DNA of 64,000 bases from DATLGB01 sp038232275 (GTDB lineage: Bacteria; Actinomycetota; Thermoleophilia; Solirubrobacterales; Solirubrobacteraceae): contig JBBSIC010000010.1 in assembly GCA_038232275.1 (NCBI GenBank), positions 10,699-74,698 on the forward strand, in the 5' to 3' direction. The notes beneath the pieces were generated by a model that did not search any database, was not told where the DNA came from, and was given only the letters and a program-made list of their open reading frames with translations. Each line of letters begins with the position of its first letter. Positions within the stretch are counted from its first letter, which is position 1. Position numbers and translations under genes: made by a program. This document shows, one piece after another, positions 26,301-34,147 of this stretch.

Positions 26301-26535
26301 GGACCGCGTCGGCGTCGACGATCACTTCTTCGGCCTCGGCGGCCACTCCCTCAGCGCCGTGGCCATGCTCGCGCGCGTCCACGACGAGCTCGGCGTCGAC
26401 CTCTTCCTCGGCGTGATCTTCGAGACGCCGAGCATCCGCGGCCTGGCCGAGACCGTCACGCATCGGCTGCTCAGCGAGGCGGGCGACGAGGACCTGCTCC
26501 TGGCCCTCGCCGAGGTGGAGGCCGCCGAGTCATGA
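23314..26535 (+). CDS. NRPS C-A(Gly-like)-PCP
   Basis: A 1073-residue module. The C domain has HHIASDH (His-His-Asp kept, Gly replaced by His). The A domain (YTSGSTGRPKG; FDLSVPDWF) gives the code DLPQVGMVW(K), which I cannot match exactly. The QxGxxW pattern and overall sequence resemble the Gly clade to which the A-PCP-TE protein (DILQLGMIW) also belongs, so a small residue is expected, with low confidence. The PCP reads GGHSLSAVA, followed by an acidic tail (EDLLLALAEVEAAES). The start is four bases after the previous stop; its own stop overlaps the next ATG. Confidence 0.9.
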   Translation: MTATISPRTQAGPAALSYPQERLFLLDRIMPGVPAYNVPRLMRVRATLDPGALQRALDAIVGRHDILRTRVRLEGGTPVQEVAAHGRVELVAVDLSDHPEADREREGDRIIAELATRPFVLSADVPLRAALVQMADDDARLLVVSHHIASDHSSGAVLISELDALYSAFAAGQPAELPDLPVQYADFAAWQREELAGPLRDELLAYWTQQLTGAPPALALPADRPRPATQTYRGAIRELGVDPALAARLRTVARSSGVSMFMLLLAAFDTLMYRYTGEEDVVVGVPVSGRHHEETLPLVGYFSNTLAVRSDLAGDPRFSDLLAQVRETVLGAQIHQELPFELVVEALNPPRSPSRSPIFQVLFGFDVAAAQEPTLAGVPLEELPVPGWAYARFDLSLVLRERPDGSLVGQLEYSTDLFEAATIERTIGHLRTLLSAIAQDPARRLSQLDMLAPAELEALRRSTATARAQAPARLEALVAEQAARRPEAVAVVSEAERLSYGELDRRANRLARELGALGVEPGGRVAVCTDRSADLVVALLGVLKAGATYVPIDPAYPPDRQGFILTDAGASVLITQRRLLNGLVAGAAAALELDVDWPRIVRHEPTPPAIEADADQAAYVIYTSGSTGRPKGVAVSHRSVANLMAQMRRAPGLDERDVVVNLTTPAFDLSVPDWFLPLTSGARLFVVPHEVTLDPDELAARIAQAAGTFMQATPTTWQLLVDSGWTGSAGLKIVCGGEPLSRVLADALLERGAELWHMYGPTETTVWSSILRLEAGEGPPPLGGPIDNTQFHVVDRDGRLVPTGVPGELLIGGAGVALGYHGRPDLTAERFVPDGFGGDPGARLYRTGDLVRRRSDGTLEFAGRADQQVKLRGFRIELGEIEAVLAAHPGVAAAVAVVREDVPGDRRLVAYVVSEGERAPAIQDLRQLARGRLPQYMVPSAFVMLDALPVTANRKLDRAALPAPSGARPDTGQAFAAPSTPVEEALAAIWREILGLDRVGVDDHFFGLGGHSLSAVAMLARVHDELGVDLFLGVIFETPSIRGLAETVTHRLLSEAGDEDLLLALAEVEAAES

Positions 26536-29500
26536 GCGCGTCGCCCCCGCCCGGAGGAGACCTCTCCGAGCGCCTGAAGAACCTGAGCCCGGCGCAGCGC
26601 GCCCTGCTCGAGCGCCGCCTGATGGCGGGCCGGGCCGTGGAGGCCCGGCAGCGACCGCTCACCCGCCGGGAGGGAGCCGGACCGGTCCCGCTGTCCCATG
26701 CCCAGGAGCTGCTGTGGCTGCTCAGCCAGGTCTTCGACGACGGGGTCGCCTACAACGCGCCCGGCGCCTTCCGGCTCGAGGGCCCACTCGACGTGGACGT
26801 GCTCGACGCCGCGCTGGCCGCGCTCGCGGAGCGCCACGAGATCCTGCGCACGACCTACGCCGTCATCGACGGCACGCCGATGCAGGTCGTGGGCGACGGG
26901 CCAGCCTCAGAGCTCGAGCTCGTGGACCTCGGCCCGCTCGGCGCCGACGCCCAGGAGGCGGAGGTCCGCCGCCTGCTCAAGGCGCGATCGCGCTTCGCGT
27001 TCGACCTCGAGCGCGGGCCGATCATGCGCCCGACGGTCATGCGGCTGGGGCCCGAGCAGCACGTCTTCATGCTCGTGCTCCACCATGTCGCCACGGACGG
27101 CTACTCGCGGGCGGCGCTGTTCCGCGAGCTGACGGTGCTCTACGAGGCGCTCGCCGCCGGGCGGCCGTCGCCGCTGGAGCCGCTGCCCGTCCAGTACGCC
27201 GACTACGCGGTGTGGCACCGGCGCTGGCTCGACGGCGGGATCGCCGACGCGCAACTGTCCTACTGGCGCGAGCGCCTGACCGGCGCGCCGTCGCGGCTCG
27301 ACCTCCCGACGGACCATCCGCGACCCCCGGTGCGCTCCTACGTCGGCGACCACATGAGCGTGCTGGTCGACATCCCCACCCGCGAGGGGCTGCGCGCCGC
27401 CGCCCGCGCGCAGGACGCCACGCTGTTCGTCGGCCTGCTGGCCGCGTTCTCGACGCTGCTCGGGCGCTACACCGGCCAGGACGACATCGTGGTGGGCACG
27501 CCGTTCGCCGGCCGCCACCGCCGCGAGCTCGAGCAGATGGTCGGCTACTTCATCAACCCCCTGGCGCTGCGCGTGGACCTCTCGGGCGACCCGACCTTCA
27601 ACGAGCTGCTCGCGCGCTGCCGCGAGACGACGCTCGGGGCCTTCGCGCACGCCGACGTGCCCTACGAGATGGTCGTGCGCGCGACGAACCCGGAGCGCGA
27701 CCTCAGCCAGACGCCCGTCTTTCAGTCCATGATGGTGCTGCACAACCCGGCCTGGAAGACCGACCGCCCGACGTTCGAGCCGGCCGGGATCCGGGCCACC
27801 GAGCTCGTGCACGAGAAGGGCTGGGCGAAGTTCGACGTGCTGCTCGGGATCAGCGAGCGCACCGGCGGGCTGAACACGACCTGGGAGTACAGCACCGAGC
27901 TGTTCGAGGCCGCCACGGTTCGGCGCATGATGGGGCACTTCCGCACGCTCGCCGAGAGCGCGGCGCTGGACCCCGATCGCCCCGTATCGCGGCTGGCGAT
28001 GCTCAGCGAGACCGAGCGCGGCCAGGTCCTGTACGGCTGGAACCCCAGGGCGCGGCCGGCACCCGGCGGGGGGTCGCTCAAGGAGCGCTTCGAGGCCCGG
28101 GCGCGCGCCGGGCCGGACGACCTCGCCGTGGTCGCCGGCGACCAGCGCTGGACGTTCGCCGAGCTCAACCGGCGCGCGAACCGGCTGGCCTGGCGGCTGC
28201 TGGAAGACGGCGTCGGGCCCGGCGCGACCGTGGGCGTGCTGATGGAGAAGTCGGCCGAGCTGGTCGCGGCCGTGCTCGCCGTCGCCAAGGCCGGTGCGGC
28301 GTACGTGCCGCTGGACCCGCTGTACCCGCTCGATCGCCTCGAGTTCATGCTGGCCGACGCCGCACCGCGGCTCCTGCTCACCGACGCCCGCCCGAGCGGC
28401 CCGCTGCCCGCCACCGACGCGCCGGCCGTGCCCGTCGACTGGACCGCGCTCGCGGCACTGCCCGCAACCGATCCCCCCACGACGGCCGGCGACGACGACC
28501 TCGCCTACATCATCTTCACGAGCGGCTCGACCGGCAGGCCGAAGGGCGTGATGGTCTCCAACCGCAGCCTGGCGAGCGCGTACGTCGCCTACGAGGAGGC
28601 CTACAGGCTGCCCGAGCTGACGTGCCACCTGCAGATGGCGAGCTTCTCCTTCGACGTCTTCACCGGGGACCTCGTGCGCTCGCTGCTGGCGGGCGCCAGC
28701 CTCGTGCTGTGCCCGCTGGAGACGACGGTGGACCCGCCGCAGCTGTTCGACCTGATGGTCCGCGAGGGCGTCGACGCGGCCGAGTTCGTGCCCGCGGTGG
28801 CCGTGCCGCTGTTCGAGTTCGCCGAGCGCACGGGCCGCCTGCTGGACTTCATGCGGCTGATCGTCGTCAGCTCGGAGGCGTGGCGCACCGACCGCTACGA
28901 GCTCTTCCGCCGGCGCTGCGGCGCCGACACGCGGATCGTCAACGCCTACGGCGTCACCGAGGCGACGATCGACCAGACCTGGTTCGAGCCGCCGCCCGGC
29001 GCCGAGCTCGTGCCCGGGCGCTTCATGCCGATCGGCGGCCCGCTGGCGAACTCGCGCGTCTACGTGCTCGGGCCGGGTCTGGACCCCGTTCCGGTGGGCC
29101 TGCCCGGCGAGCTGTGCATCGGCGGGGTATCGGTGGCGCAGGGGTACCTGAACCGCCCGGAGCTGACCGCCGAGCGCTTCGTCCAGGACCCCTTCGCGCC
29201 CGAGCCGGGCGGCCGCCTGTACCGGACGGGCGACCTCGCGCGCTGGCTTCCCGATGGCACGATCGAGTACCTCGGCCGCACCGACCGCCAGCTCAAGATC
29301 CGCGGCTTTCGCATCGAGCCCGCCGAGATCGAGACCGTGCTCGAGCGCCATCCGCGCGTCCGGGCGGCCGCGGTGGTGGATCGCCGCGACCCGGACGGCG
29401 ACGCCCGGCTCGCGGCGTATTTGGAGCCCGTCGAGGGCGCCGGCGCCCTCGACGCCTCCGAGCTGCGCGACTACGTGAGCGCGCAGGTGCCCGGCTACAT

Positions 29501-29945
29501 GGTCCCCGCCGCCTACGTGACGCTGGCCGCCCTGCCGCTGACGGCCAACGGGAAGGTGGACCGCGGCGCGCTGCCCGACCCGACGTGGGACCGCTCGGCC
29601 GTGACGCGCGAGTTCCGGGCCGCGAGCACGCCCACCGAGCAGGCGATCGCGGCGATCTGGAGCGCGGTGCTCGGCATCGAGGACGTGGGCGTCAACGACA
29701 ACTTCTTCGCGCTCGGCGGCCATTCGCTGCTGGGGATGCAGGTCGTCTCGCGCATCCGGCCCCAGCTGCAGATCGCCCTGCCGCTGCGCGCGATCTTCGA
29801 CACGCCGACCGTCGCGGGGCTGGCCGCGGCGGCCGACGCCGCGCCGAAGGCCGATCCCGAGCCGCAGCTCGTCCGGCTCGACCGCAGCCGCAGAGGCCTG
29901 CGGCCGGTCGCGGGTGAGACCAGACATCCCAACGGAGGCCCATGA
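26532..29945 (+). CDS. NRPS C-A(Dab)-PCP
   Basis: A 1137-residue module with an N-terminal docking-like helix (LSPAQRALLERRL). The C domain has a regular HHVATDG. The A domain (FTSGSTGRPKG) gives DVGEVSAID(K). The acidic Glu and Asp fit a basic side chain; this is close to polymyxin-type 2,4-diaminobutyrate codes and also related to ornithine codes. The next gene is a Dab aminotransferase, which favours Dab. The PCP reads GGHSLLGMQ. There is no TE or reductase domain at the end, so release must involve another protein such as the A-PCP-TE at 8126. Confidence 0.92.
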   Translation: MSASPPPGGDLSERLKNLSPAQRALLERRLMAGRAVEARQRPLTRREGAGPVPLSHAQELLWLLSQVFDDGVAYNAPGAFRLEGPLDVDVLDAALAALAERHEILRTTYAVIDGTPMQVVGDGPASELELVDLGPLGADAQEAEVRRLLKARSRFAFDLERGPIMRPTVMRLGPEQHVFMLVLHHVATDGYSRAALFRELTVLYEALAAGRPSPLEPLPVQYADYAVWHRRWLDGGIADAQLSYWRERLTGAPSRLDLPTDHPRPPVRSYVGDHMSVLVDIPTREGLRAAARAQDATLFVGLLAAFSTLLGRYTGQDDIVVGTPFAGRHRRELEQMVGYFINPLALRVDLSGDPTFNELLARCRETTLGAFAHADVPYEMVVRATNPERDLSQTPVFQSMMVLHNPAWKTDRPTFEPAGIRATELVHEKGWAKFDVLLGISERTGGLNTTWEYSTELFEAATVRRMMGHFRTLAESAALDPDRPVSRLAMLSETERGQVLYGWNPRARPAPGGGSLKERFEARARAGPDDLAVVAGDQRWTFAELNRRANRLAWRLLEDGVGPGATVGVLMEKSAELVAAVLAVAKAGAAYVPLDPLYPLDRLEFMLADAAPRLLLTDARPSGPLPATDAPAVPVDWTALAALPATDPPTTAGDDDLAYIIFTSGSTGRPKGVMVSNRSLASAYVAYEEAYRLPELTCHLQMASFSFDVFTGDLVRSLLAGASLVLCPLETTVDPPQLFDLMVREGVDAAEFVPAVAVPLFEFAERTGRLLDFMRLIVVSSEAWRTDRYELFRRRCGADTRIVNAYGVTEATIDQTWFEPPPGAELVPGRFMPIGGPLANSRVYVLGPGLDPVPVGLPGELCIGGVSVAQGYLNRPELTAERFVQDPFAPEPGGRLYRTGDLARWLPDGTIEYLGRTDRQLKIRGFRIEPAEIETVLERHPRVRAAAVVDRRDPDGDARLAAYLEPVEGAGALDASELRDYVSAQVPGYMVPAAYVTLAALPLTANGKVDRGALPDPTWDRSAVTREFRAASTPTEQAIAAIWSAVLGIEDVGVNDNFFALGGHSLLGMQVVSRIRPQLQIALPLRAIFDTPTVAGLAAAADAAPKADPEPQLVRLDRSRRGLRPVAGETRHPNGGP

Positions 29946-31312
29946 TGCTCCAGGTTCCTTCCGAGGCGCCGCTCGCCGAGCCGGTGGTCCGCACGCGGCT
30001 GCCCGGCCCCGAGTCCGCCCGGCTGCTCGACCGTCAAGCCCGCCGCGAGTCCAACGCCAGGACGTATCCGCGGCGGCTGCCGATCGCCGTCCGTCGCGCC
30101 GAGGGATCCTTCGTGGAGGACCTCGACGGCAACGTCTTCATCGACTTCCTGACCGGCGCGGGCGTCCTGTCGCTCGGGCACGGCCACCCGGAGGTCATGG
30201 CCAGCGTGCAGCGCCAGCTCCCGCTGTTGGCGCACGGGCTCGACTTCCCGACGGAGATCAAGGACGAGTTCGTCGAGTTCCAGCTCTCGCGGCTGCCCGC
30301 GGGCATGCGCGAGCAGACGAAGATCCACTTCTGCGGGCCGGCGGGGGCGAACGCCGTCGATGCGGCGCTGAAGCTCTGCAAGACGGCCACGGGGCGCGCG
30401 GAGGTCGTGGCGTTCCAGGGCGGGTTTCACGGCAGCACGCACAGCGCGATGTCGGTCAGCGGCCTGGTCTCCCAGCGCGCGCGGGTCGCCAACACCATGC
30501 CCGGCGTGCACTTCTTCCCGTATCCGTACGCTCTGCGTTGCCCGCTGCCGGGAGACAGGGAGACGGTGGGCCGCCGCTGCCTGGAGTACCTGGAGCGCTC
30601 GCTGGCCGACCCGCTCGGCGGCGTGTGCCTGCCCGCCGCGGTCATCCTCGAGATGGTCCAGGGCGAGGGTGGCGTGATCCCCGCTCCCACGGACTTCGTC
30701 CAGGGCGTCCGCCGCCTCACCCGGGACCTGGGGATCCCGCTGATCGTCGACGAGGTCCAGACGGGCTGCGGGCGGACCGGCACGTGGTTTGCCTTCGAGC
30801 AGCACGGGATCGTCCCGGACGTCGTCGTGGCGTCCAAGGCGCTCGGCGGGATGGGCATGCCGATCGCGATCATCCTGTACAACCGCGACCTCGACGTCTG
30901 GCAGCCCGGCGCGCACACCGGGACGTTCCGCGGCAACCAGCTCGCCTTCGCCGCCGGCGTCGCGGCGGGCCGCATCATCGAGCGCGACGGCATCCTGGAG
31001 AACGTGCGGACCCTCGGCGCGCACGCGCTGTCAGAGCTCGAGCGGCTTGTGCAGGACTACGCGGCCGCCGGCGAGGCCCGCGGGAGCGGCCTGATGCTGG
31101 GGCTCGAGCTCGTCGATCCGGCCACCGGCGCGCCCGCCGGTGACGCTGGAATCGCCGTCCAGCGCGCGGTCTTAGAGCGCGGGCTGATCGTCGAGCTGGG
31201 GGGCAGGCAGGATGCTGTCGTGCGCCTGCTGCCGCCGTTGAACGTCTCGCGCGGGACGCTCGATCGCGCTCTGGCGATCCTGCGGGACGGCCTGGCGGCC
31301 GTCGCGGGTTGA
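29942..31312 (+). CDS. Diaminobutyrate--2-oxoglutarate aminotransferase
   Basis: A 456-residue class III PLP aminotransferase. The core reads GAGVLSLGHGHPEV, FCGPAGANAVDAALKL, GGFHGSTH, VDEVQTGCGRTG and VASKALGGMGMP (Schiff-base Lys at about 300), then HTGTFRGNQ. This pattern fits the EctB/Dat group that converts L-aspartate semialdehyde plus Glu to L-2,4-diaminobutyrate. The start overlaps the stop of the Dab-type synthetase (ATGATG), and there is no ectA or ectC, so it probably feeds Dab to the synthetase rather than making ectoine. Confidence 0.88.
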   Translation: MMLQVPSEAPLAEPVVRTRLPGPESARLLDRQARRESNARTYPRRLPIAVRRAEGSFVEDLDGNVFIDFLTGAGVLSLGHGHPEVMASVQRQLPLLAHGLDFPTEIKDEFVEFQLSRLPAGMREQTKIHFCGPAGANAVDAALKLCKTATGRAEVVAFQGGFHGSTHSAMSVSGLVSQRARVANTMPGVHFFPYPYALRCPLPGDRETVGRRCLEYLERSLADPLGGVCLPAAVILEMVQGEGGVIPAPTDFVQGVRRLTRDLGIPLIVDEVQTGCGRTGTWFAFEQHGIVPDVVVASKALGGMGMPIAIILYNRDLDVWQPGAHTGTFRGNQLAFAAGVAAGRIIERDGILENVRTLGAHALSELERLVQDYAAAGEARGSGLMLGLELVDPATGAPAGDAGIAVQRAVLERGLIVELGGRQDAVVRLLPPLNVSRGTLDRALAILRDGLAAVAG

Positions 31313-31364
31313 GCTTCAGCCGGAGCGGGAGCGAAAGAATCGCGGGTCGACCGGCGTTGCATGG

Positions 31365-34133
31365 ATGAGCGCGACAGTACGATCCCGCGCAGACCACATG
31401 CCACGACTCCCTCGCCTCCGCCTGCTTTTCGCCCTGCTCGGCCTGTTGCTGGTGGTCCCGGCGGCTGCGTCGGCGGCGACGACGTGGAGCACGTTGCCTC
31501 CGCCCTGGTATGGCCCGAGCCTCCTTGGCTATACCGACGACGCTCCGGCCTATCGCCTGCACACGATGTCCTCGGTGGCGGTGGTGGGTGACTATGCCTA
31601 CACGGTCGAGGCCACGCTTGACCGGATCAGCGTCGTCGACGTGCGCGACCCGGCGCAGCCGGTCGTCGCGGGCTCCCTGCAGGACTCGGCGCACATGGAC
31701 ACGCCGACCTGGATCGTCGTGCAGGGCGGCCTGGCCTACGTTGCCAGCAAGGGCGCCAGCAACGCCGACCTCGCGGGCAGCAGCCTGTCGGTCTATGACG
31801 TGTCAGACCCGACGGACCCGACGTTCGTCGGGTCGGTCACCAACGACCAGCGCCTGTACGGGGCATACGGCCTGCAGGTCATCGGCTCCACCGCCTACAT
31901 CGCCGCCCAGGGCTGCGTCGGGGGCGTCGGCTGCGTGAGCAGCTACCCGGGCGGCAACGCGCTGACCATCCTCGACGTGTCAGACCCGACGCGGCCGCGC
32001 ATCACCTCGTCGGTCTCAAGCCTCCCGCAGACCCAGCACCTCGACTCGATCACCGTCGTCGGCAACCGCGCGTACGGCACCGCCTTTTACACCAAGCGGC
32101 TGACGTCTTTTGATGTCAGCGATCCGGCGCACCCGGCGATCCTGGGCAGCCGGGTCGACGCGCGGCTGACGTTTGCCAACGACGTGCAGGTGCAGGGGCA
32201 GCGCGCCTTCGTGGTCGACCAGAGCACGACCGGGGCGCGGCTCACGGTCGTTGACGTGTCCAATCCCACGACGATGCCGATCCTCGGGTCCGTGCTTGAC
32301 AACACGAACCTCAGCTACGCCTACCGCCTTCAGATCAACAGCCGCTTCGCCTTCGTCGACGCCCCGCGCGCCAACGCGCTCACGGTCGTCGATCTGGCCA
32401 ACCCGGCCTCGCCACAGGTGGTCGCCTCCATCAGCGACCCGGTGAAGCTCGCCAACCCGATCGGCCTCGACCTCGCCGGCGACACCGCCTACGTCGCCGC
32501 GTACTGCCCGAAGGTCAGCGGAAGCTGCGACCCGGCGCAGCACGGGGGCCTTTCGGCGGTCGACGTCTCCGCGTTCGGCGACGGCGCGCCCGACACGGCC
32601 ATCACCTCCGGCCCGGCGCCCGTGTCGACCTCGACGGCGGCATCCTTCGCGTTTACCTCCACGCGCGCGGGCTCGTCATTTACCTGCGCGCTGGACGGCG
32701 CCGCCGCGGCGCCCTGCGCGTCGCCGCAGGCCTACAGCGGCCTCGCGACCGGAAACCACACGCTGACGATCACCGCGACGAGCCTCGCTGGCGTCAGCGA
32801 CGCGACGCCGGCCACGTACGCGTGGACGATCAGCGGCGCCACCTCGCCGCCCGACACGACGATCACTGCGGCGCCCAGCGGGCTCGTCAACCGCTCCTCG
32901 GTCTCGATCGGCTTCACGTCGGACCATCCCGGCGCCACGTTCGAGTGCCGGCTGGACGGCGGGTCCTGGACGGCGTGCTCCTCGCCGGCCCCGTTGACCG
33001 GCCTGGCCGACGGCGCCCATGCCTTCGACGTGCGCGCGACCGACGCCGGCGGCACCGACGCGTCGCCCGCCTCCGCGGCCTGGACCGTGGACACCCGCGC
33101 GCCGTCGGCCACGTACGCCGGGCCCGGCACGGTGTCGGCCCCGATCGTCCTGACCTTCAGCGAGGCCGTCGCGCAGGTCACGCCGGCCAACGTCTCCGTT
33201 GGCGTGACGGGCTCGCGCGCCGCCCTCCCCGCCACCCAGGACTGCCGGACGAGCGCGAACCAGCCCGTGAGCTGCGGCGCCGGGCCGGTCGCCAAGGTGA
33301 CGCTGACCCCGACGTCCACGCTCCTGCCCGGGCAGCGGTACACGTTCACCGCGAACCCCTCGGGCACGCCGGGGCTGAGCGACCTGGCGGGCAACCTCCT
33401 CCCGTCGCTCACCAGGTCCTTCCGCGCCCAGCTGGCGATCGACGAGAGCAACCCGGCCGCGGCGCAGACCTGGGCGACGGTGTCCGACCCGCAGGCGCTG
33501 GGCGGCGACTACGTGACGGGGGCGCTGCCGGGCGCTTCGGCGACGTACGCGTTCAGCGGCGCGTCCGTGACCTGGTACACGGTGACCGGCCCCGGCCAGG
33601 GGAGCGCCGACGTGTACATCGACGGGGGGCTGCGCGGCACCTACGACCAGCGGGCGGCCACCGCGGGCTACGGCGTGCAGCGGACCTTCACGGCCTCCGG
33701 CAGCGGGCCGCACACGATCCGCATCGTCGTTCGCTCCACCGGCTCGGTGGCCGTCGACGGCTTCGACGCCAACGGCGCGCAGGACCCGTCGCCCACGATC
33801 ACCGCGAAATGGCAGACCGTCTCGGTCCCCGCGGCGGCCGGCGGGGCCTACGCGCTGAGCGACCAGGCCGGCGACCGCATCGGCGTGACCTTCCGCGGGA
33901 CGCGCGTGGACCTGCTCACGACCAACCGGCCCGCGGGGGGCATGGCCGACGTGCGCGTCGACGGGGCCACGGTGGCCACGATCGACACCTACGCGGCGAA
34001 GGCGACCTACAAGGTCAAGCGCAGCTTCTCCGTTCCGGACGGCATCCACACCGTGACGGTGACGGTCCTGGGGACGCACCAGGGCGCCGCGTCGGGGTCC
34101 CTCGTGGGCGTCGACCGCTTCACCATCGGCTGA
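31365..34133 (+). CDS. Secreted LVIVD-repeat beta-propeller protein with Ig-like domains
   Basis: A 922-residue exported protein. The signal peptide (LRLLFALLGLLLVVPAAASA) follows either ATG 31365 or ATG 31398. Residues of about 50-410 hold LVIVD-type repeats, each with a pattern like LTVVDVSNPTTMPILGS, which form a beta-propeller. Then come Ig-like modules with paired Cys (FTCALDG..APCASP; FECRLDGGSWTACSSP), a bacterial Ig-like segment (VVLTFSEAV type), and two C-terminal jelly-roll-like repeats of the form ADVYIDG..GTYD / ADVRVDG..TIDT. It has no sorting signal. Function is unknown; adhesion or binding of surface polymer is a reasonable inference. It stands between the NRPS and polysaccharide loci. 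Confidence 0.85.
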   Translation: MSATVRSRADHMPRLPRLRLLFALLGLLLVVPAAASAATTWSTLPPPWYGPSLLGYTDDAPAYRLHTMSSVAVVGDYAYTVEATLDRISVVDVRDPAQPVVAGSLQDSAHMDTPTWIVVQGGLAYVASKGASNADLAGSSLSVYDVSDPTDPTFVGSVTNDQRLYGAYGLQVIGSTAYIAAQGCVGGVGCVSSYPGGNALTILDVSDPTRPRITSSVSSLPQTQHLDSITVVGNRAYGTAFYTKRLTSFDVSDPAHPAILGSRVDARLTFANDVQVQGQRAFVVDQSTTGARLTVVDVSNPTTMPILGSVLDNTNLSYAYRLQINSRFAFVDAPRANALTVVDLANPASPQVVASISDPVKLANPIGLDLAGDTAYVAAYCPKVSGSCDPAQHGGLSAVDVSAFGDGAPDTAITSGPAPVSTSTAASFAFTSTRAGSSFTCALDGAAAAPCASPQAYSGLATGNHTLTITATSLAGVSDATPATYAWTISGATSPPDTTITAAPSGLVNRSSVSIGFTSDHPGATFECRLDGGSWTACSSPAPLTGLADGAHAFDVRATDAGGTDASPASAAWTVDTRAPSATYAGPGTVSAPIVLTFSEAVAQVTPANVSVGVTGSRAALPATQDCRTSANQPVSCGAGPVAKVTLTPTSTLLPGQRYTFTANPSGTPGLSDLAGNLLPSLTRSFRAQLAIDESNPAAAQTWATVSDPQALGGDYVTGALPGASATYAFSGASVTWYTVTGPGQGSADVYIDGGLRGTYDQRAATAGYGVQRTFTASGSGPHTIRIVVRSTGSVAVDGFDANGAQDPSPTITAKWQTVSVPAAAGGAYALSDQAGDRIGVTFRGTRVDLLTTNRPAGGMADVRVDGATVATIDTYAAKATYKVKRSFSVPDGIHTVTVTVLGTHQGAASGSLVGVDRFTIG

Positions 34134-34147
34134 CCGGCCCGGCGGCC

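Noticed and set aside
23773..29927. Long minus-strand open frames opposite the NRPS modules
   Set aside because: No domain motifs; the plus-strand frames hold complete C, A and PCP motifs.
2407..31312. A complete siderophore cluster
   Set aside because: Interface-type Asp modules suggest it, but no hydroxylase, uptake receptor, ferric transporter or reductase is present in the window.
2407..31312. A calcium-dependent lipopeptide cluster (Asp-X-Asp-Gly motif)
   Set aside because: The module order gives Asp-Asp-(Gly-like) without the spacing residue, and there is no lipid-loading starter C domain or acyl-AMP ligase.
29942..31312. Ectoine biosynthesis
   Set aside because: Only the aminotransferase is present; no ectA or ectC neighbour, and the gene overlaps a Dab-type synthetase.
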